From Verrucomicrobiaceae bacterium (GTDB taxonomy: Bacteria > Verrucomicrobiota > Verrucomicrobiia > Verrucomicrobiales > Akkermansiaceae): a DNA stretch of 64,000 nt. Below, piece by piece: positions 61,058 through 64,000 of the stretch (positions are counted from its first letter, which is position 1; every line of letters starts with the position of its first letter). A model generated the notes under the pieces. It ran no database searches. It had not been told where the DNA came from and was given only the letters and a program-made list of their open reading frames with translations. The stretch lies in the NCBI GenBank assembly GCA_027484055.1, contig JAIXQH010000054.1, positions 1 to 64,000 of the forward strand, read 5' to 3'. The position numbers were made by a program, and so were the translations under genes.

Positions 61058-61441
61058 TAGCAACGCTGTAAAATTCTGAAACGCCAAGATGCCAAAGTTC
61101 AAAACAGCTAGAATCATTCTCCTGATCACCGCGTTTCAGTGTCCACTGATGACGTCATCATCCTACAAAATGAAAATTTTTTCAGAATCCGGGCCCAACC
61201 ACCCAAGAACCCATCCCACGAATACCGTCAAACCTATACGCACGTAAGCACAAATCAGAAACATGGCGGGTTGAACCCTAGTTTTACCGACCAAAATCCA
61301 CCTGATTTGAGAGATATATTTATGTAGTCATTTGTAGTATTGTAATCATTTTGACTACACAGCTGATAGCATAACTCAACAAATGAAAATTAATCAAAAA
61401 TATATCTTGTGAGACGGGTCAGTCTCTGAAATCAAGAGGCC

Positions 61442-62239
61442 GTGAAAGCAAACCTACTCCTACTCCCCATCGCCTTGGTCAGCCTAACCCTCGGAGCAAG
61501 CGCCCAAGAAATAAGCCCCGTTCAATCGGCAGCTCGCCCCTACGATCTGGACATCATTGCCCCTGTGCAAATAGCCGGATCTGACGCCGCTTCGCTGGCC
61601 TTCCAAAAAAACGTGCTTCCGAGCATGATGGAATTGGTTGATAGAAACCTGAATGAGTATCAAAGACTCGGCAGCAAAAAAATCGCCGCCCTGGCACTCG
61701 ATCCATCCTCCCTGAAGCTCACAAATGACACGGTCGCCCGCGTTTACTTCTTGGGTGAAGGCGCCGGTTATCACAACAGCCTCGGCATTTCAACGACTGG
61801 CTTCGCCGCATTCGGCGAAGATGCACAATTGATCTTCCCTGATGCCTCCAGTGGCTGGGATCGTTCCGACGATGAGCCGCTACAAGCTGGAGACTTCGTG
61901 GACCTAGGAACCTTCAAGGCGGGAACGCTCTTAGACTTCTTCCTCATCGCCGACGGTGCTTACGGTGGAAGCGATGTTTATTCCACGAACACCTCCTTAA
62001 ATCCGGACGGCATTGTCCACACGGTGAGCCTCGCCCCCAATGGCTCCCCTTACTTGATCATCAGCTTTGAAGATCTCTATGGCGGTGGAGACATGGATTT
62101 CAACGACCTCGTCTTCGCGGTGTATCTGGGAAAAGAAAACATCAGCAAGTTCAAAGGACTCGGTGCACCTGAGCCAAGCCTCGCAGCGGGTGGCCTGCTC
62201 GCACTTGGCGCGATCTTCGGCCGCAAGCGCCGCCGCTAA
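61442..62239 (+). CDS. Exported DUF4114 protein with PEP-CTERM-like anchor
   Basis: 265 residues, GTG start; signal peptide MKANLLLLPIALVSLTLGASAQ. The DUF4114 part holds FLGEGAGYHNSLGIS, FFLIADGAYGG and ISFEDLYGGGDMDFNDLVFAVYLG, the calcium-binding-like end. The tail GAPEPSLAAGGLLALGAIFGRKRRR (PEP, helix, basic cluster) is a PEP-CTERM sorting signal, read by exosortase and associated with extracellular matrix. A ribosome-binding-like AAGAGG precedes the GTG by only two bases, an unusually close spacing. Confidence 0.87.
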   Translation: MKANLLLLPIALVSLTLGASAQEISPVQSAARPYDLDIIAPVQIAGSDAASLAFQKNVLPSMMELVDRNLNEYQRLGSKKIAALALDPSSLKLTNDTVARVYFLGEGAGYHNSLGISTTGFAAFGEDAQLIFPDASSGWDRSDDEPLQAGDFVDLGTFKAGTLLDFFLIADGAYGGSDVYSTNTSLNPDGIVHTVSLAPNGSPYLIISFEDLYGGGDMDFNDLVFAVYLGKENISKFKGLGAPEPSLAAGGLLALGAIFGRKRRR

Positions 62240-62269
62240 ACCTTCCCCCCTCTCTTTCATAACATCTAG

Positions 62270-62302
62270 GCCGGGCTGCATGAAAATGCGGCCCGGCTTT
62301 TT
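62270..62302 (+). terminator. Intrinsic terminator of the DUF4114 gene
   Basis: GCCGGGC (62270-62276) pairs with GCCCGGC (62291-62297), followed by TTTTT (62298-62302). Additional pairing is possible within TGCAT/ATGC. It starts 31 bases after the stop. Confidence 0.9.
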
Positions 62303-62423
62303 CTTGCAGCCTGCTCTAGACTCCGTTTTTTACCTCAATCCGACTGCCAAAGAAGCCCCGACTCGGACAGACTCGCATTCGCACCTTGACCGGATCAGGC
62401 CCAGCCCCTACCACAGCACCCGC

Positions 62424-63623
62424 ATGGGATTTGACACACTTGGGCTCTCCGCAGCCGTTCTGGAAGCCATTGAGGAATCCGGTTACACCACACCTACACC
62501 GATTCAGGCGCAGGCGATACCACTCATTCTTGAAGGGCGCGACCTCATCGGTGCCTCGCAGACGGGCACCGGGAAAACCGCCGCCTTCGCGCTGCCGAGC
62601 CTCTCGAAAGTCGTAAAAATGGGAAAACCCCAAATCCTTGTGCTCGAGCCGACCCGTGAGCTTGCCCACCAAGTGGCCGTGCAATTTGAAAAATACGGCA
62701 AGCACACTGGTTTAAAGGTCGCGCTGCTCTACGGAGGCGTCGGTGCCGGCACCCAGACTGACCAGTTGGCCGCCGGGGCTGACATCGTCGTCGCCACACC
62801 GGGTCGTCTGGTGGATCACTTTTACCGCGCGACGATGCGCTTCGGCGAAATTAAAGTGCTCATTCTCGACGAAGTGGACCGCATGCTCGATATGGGTTTC
62901 CTTCCCCAAGTCCGGAAAATCGTCAATTTATGCCCGTGGGAAGGCCGTCAGACCTTGTTTTTCTCAGCGACGATGCCCCCGGCCATCCAAACCTTCGCCC
63001 AGTGGTGCCTTACCGACCCGCAAAGCATCGAGATCGCCCGCACTTCCATCCCGACAAGTGTGACCCATGCCTTTTATCCAGTGGCCATGGATCAGCGGGA
63101 TGAGCTGCTGCTGGAGCTGCTGAAACAGACGGAATACCACTCGGTCATGATTTTCACCCGCACCCGCAAGGAGGCAGACCAGCTCACCTCCCTCATCAAG
63201 GGCACCGGCCAGACCAAGGTCGCCGCGATGCACTCGGACATCAGCCAGGTGGACCGGATGAAGGCACTCGCCGGCTTCAAAGCCGGTGAATATGAAATCC
63301 TCGTCGCCACTGACGTCGCCGCACGCGGGATCGATATTTCTGGAGTGTCCCATGTGATCAACTACCGCGTCCCGGAAAACGCAGAAGACTACGTCCACCG
63401 CATCGGTCGGACCGGGCGGGCACAGGCGGAGGGCGATGCCTTCACCATCCTCACGGCGGATGAACTCGACTACGCCAAGTCCGTAGAAATCTTCATCGAC
63501 AAGGCCATTCCACGGCGACGCTTGGAGGATTTTGACTACATCTACACCGCGCTGCTCGACGATTCACCGATCAAACCCGTGCGCCGGAAAAAAATCGGTG
63601 GCGGTGGTAAGAAACGTCGCTAA
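62424..63623 (+). CDS. DEAD-box-type RNA helicase (RhlE-like)
   Basis: 399 residues from MGFDTLGLSAAVLEAIEESGYTTPTPIQ, the Q-motif. ASQTGTGKT (I), PTRELAHQ (Ia), TPGRLVDHFYR (Ib), LDEVDRMLDMGF (II, DEVD in place of DEAD), FSATMP (III), VATDVAARGIDI (V), HRIGRTGRA (VI). The last 40 residues are basic (KPVRRKKIGGGGKKRR), probably RNA binding. It unwinds RNA in ribosome assembly or decay. Upstream in-frame starts would extend through the terminator, so the internal Met was chosen. Confidence 0.92.
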   Translation: MGFDTLGLSAAVLEAIEESGYTTPTPIQAQAIPLILEGRDLIGASQTGTGKTAAFALPSLSKVVKMGKPQILVLEPTRELAHQVAVQFEKYGKHTGLKVALLYGGVGAGTQTDQLAAGADIVVATPGRLVDHFYRATMRFGEIKVLILDEVDRMLDMGFLPQVRKIVNLCPWEGRQTLFFSATMPPAIQTFAQWCLTDPQSIEIARTSIPTSVTHAFYPVAMDQRDELLLELLKQTEYHSVMIFTRTRKEADQLTSLIKGTGQTKVAAMHSDISQVDRMKALAGFKAGEYEILVATDVAARGIDISGVSHVINYRVPENAEDYVHRIGRTGRAQAEGDAFTILTADELDYAKSVEIFIDKAIPRRRLEDFDYIYTALLDDSPIKPVRRKKIGGGGKKRR

Positions 63624-63656
63624 GCCGCAAGGACTTTTCAGCTACGTAGGCACTCC

Positions 63657-64000
63657 ATGGACATCGCCGAAACGAGCCAGACCCTGCGGGAAATGATGCG
63701 GAATGCGCCGCGCCCTTGTGTGCTAGTTCCGACGATGGGGTCCTTACACCTCGGGCACGTGGCGCTCATCCAGCGGGCACGTCAGGCCGCTGGCCCCAGC
63801 GGGACGGTCATCGTTTCCATTTTCGTCAACCCGATCCAATTCGACCGCCCAGCAGATTTGCTCGCCTACCCCCGCCCTCTCGCTGCAGATCTCGCCCAGT
63901 GCGAGGCGGCTGGAGTCGATCTCGTTTTCACCCCCACGGCAGAGTCGATGTATTTTCCTAACCGCTCAGTGACCGTCACCGAGTCGTCGCTGTCCCTGGG
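63657..64000 (+). CDS. panC: Pantoate-beta-alanine ligase, N-terminal part
   Basis: The first 114 codons; the gene runs past the right edge. [22 protein letters not shown] (HxGH-type site, with His at LHLGH), [39 protein letters not shown] and MYFPN match PanC. The enzyme makes pantothenate for CoA. 33 bases after the helicase gene. Confidence 0.92.
   Translation, partial: MDIAETSQTLREMMRNAPRPCVLVPTMGSLHLGHVALIQRARQAAGPSGTVIVSIFVNPIQFDRPADLLAYPRPLAADLAQCEAAGVDLVFTPTAESMYFPNRSVTVTESSLSL

Noticed and set aside
61139-61327. A 62-codon plus-strand frame in the AT-rich gap
   Set aside because: Low-complexity composition, no ribosome-binding site and no hydrophobic or domain pattern.

Overview
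The window looks like a chromosomal stretch of a Verrucomicrobiota bacterium, probably Verrucomicrobiales. This is inferred from the combination of gene types: a fused CcoN-CcoO cbb3 oxidase, a eukaryote-type (GSII) glutamine synthetase, a eukaryote-type UDP-glucose pyrophosphorylase, a DUF4114 protein with a PEP-CTERM-like tail, secreted SUMF1-type proteins, a RAYT transposase, and many intergenic inverted repeats. GC is high, with C-ending codons in the core genes. A few patches (6.8-8.5 kb, 55.2-56.2 kb, 61.1-61.4 kb) are visibly AT-richer. One tRNA (Arg, TCT) is present; there is no rRNA and no CRISPR array.

Layout: 0-3.2 kb holds a RAYT tail, a membrane protein and a secreted subtilase. 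3.1-6.6 kb (minus) is a tightly overlapping molybdenum cofactor operon moeA-moaC-mobA-moaD-moaE, whose last gene is fused to a MOSC domain; moaA is absent. 6.9-8.9 kb is an AT-rich patch with two orphan exported proteins. 8.9-12.3 kb holds a transglutaminase-like protein, an Lrp-type regulator, phosphofructokinase and a D-Ala-D-Ala carboxypeptidase. 12.4-15.2 kb is a decayed defence locus: a VapBC pair, a thioredoxin-like protein and an intact GIY-YIG/DUF4357 gene lying between unannotated relics of type I restriction genes hsdS and hsdR, with a second hsdR relic behind vapC. 15.3-19.5 kb has rsmB, a 55-residue membrane protein, a J-domain protein, nadD, heme A synthase and a lipoprotein.

19.7-28.8 kb (minus) is one long cbb3 oxidase operon, ccoS-ccoNO-ccoQ-ccoP-ccoG-small membrane protein-SafE-like-ccoI, ending in a PocR/AraC-type regulator. 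Three of its genes code for 43-56 residues and are easily missed. 29-37.4 kb has a divergent DUF2064-like protein, ftsK, a 2.7-kb cassette (toxin-antitoxin genes plus a SUMF1 protein) bounded by two copies of the ftsK 3' end, then a minimal kinase, a PP2C phosphatase and glnA behind a convincing sigma-54 promoter.

37.4-41.6 kb carries corA, UDP-glucose pyrophosphorylase, tRNA-Arg, coaD and a DoxX-like protein. 42-44.7 kb is an MBOAT/DltD-like polysaccharide acylation pair, bracketed by a direct repeat. 45-48 kb has an HtrA-type PDZ protease with a degenerate partner. 48-54.6 kb has VapBC, mfd, a SurA-like foldase and a PLP enzyme. 56.3-60.7 kb is a DevABC/MacAB-like exporter with its own TolC-like protein. 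61.4-64 kb has the DUF4114 protein, an RhlE-type helicase and the start of panC.

No single locus is unmistakably a new system. The strongest leads are the ftsK-tail-bounded cassette, the kinase/phosphatase pair in front of sigma-54 glnA, the restriction-locus relics around the GIY-YIG gene, and the acylation cassette between direct repeats.
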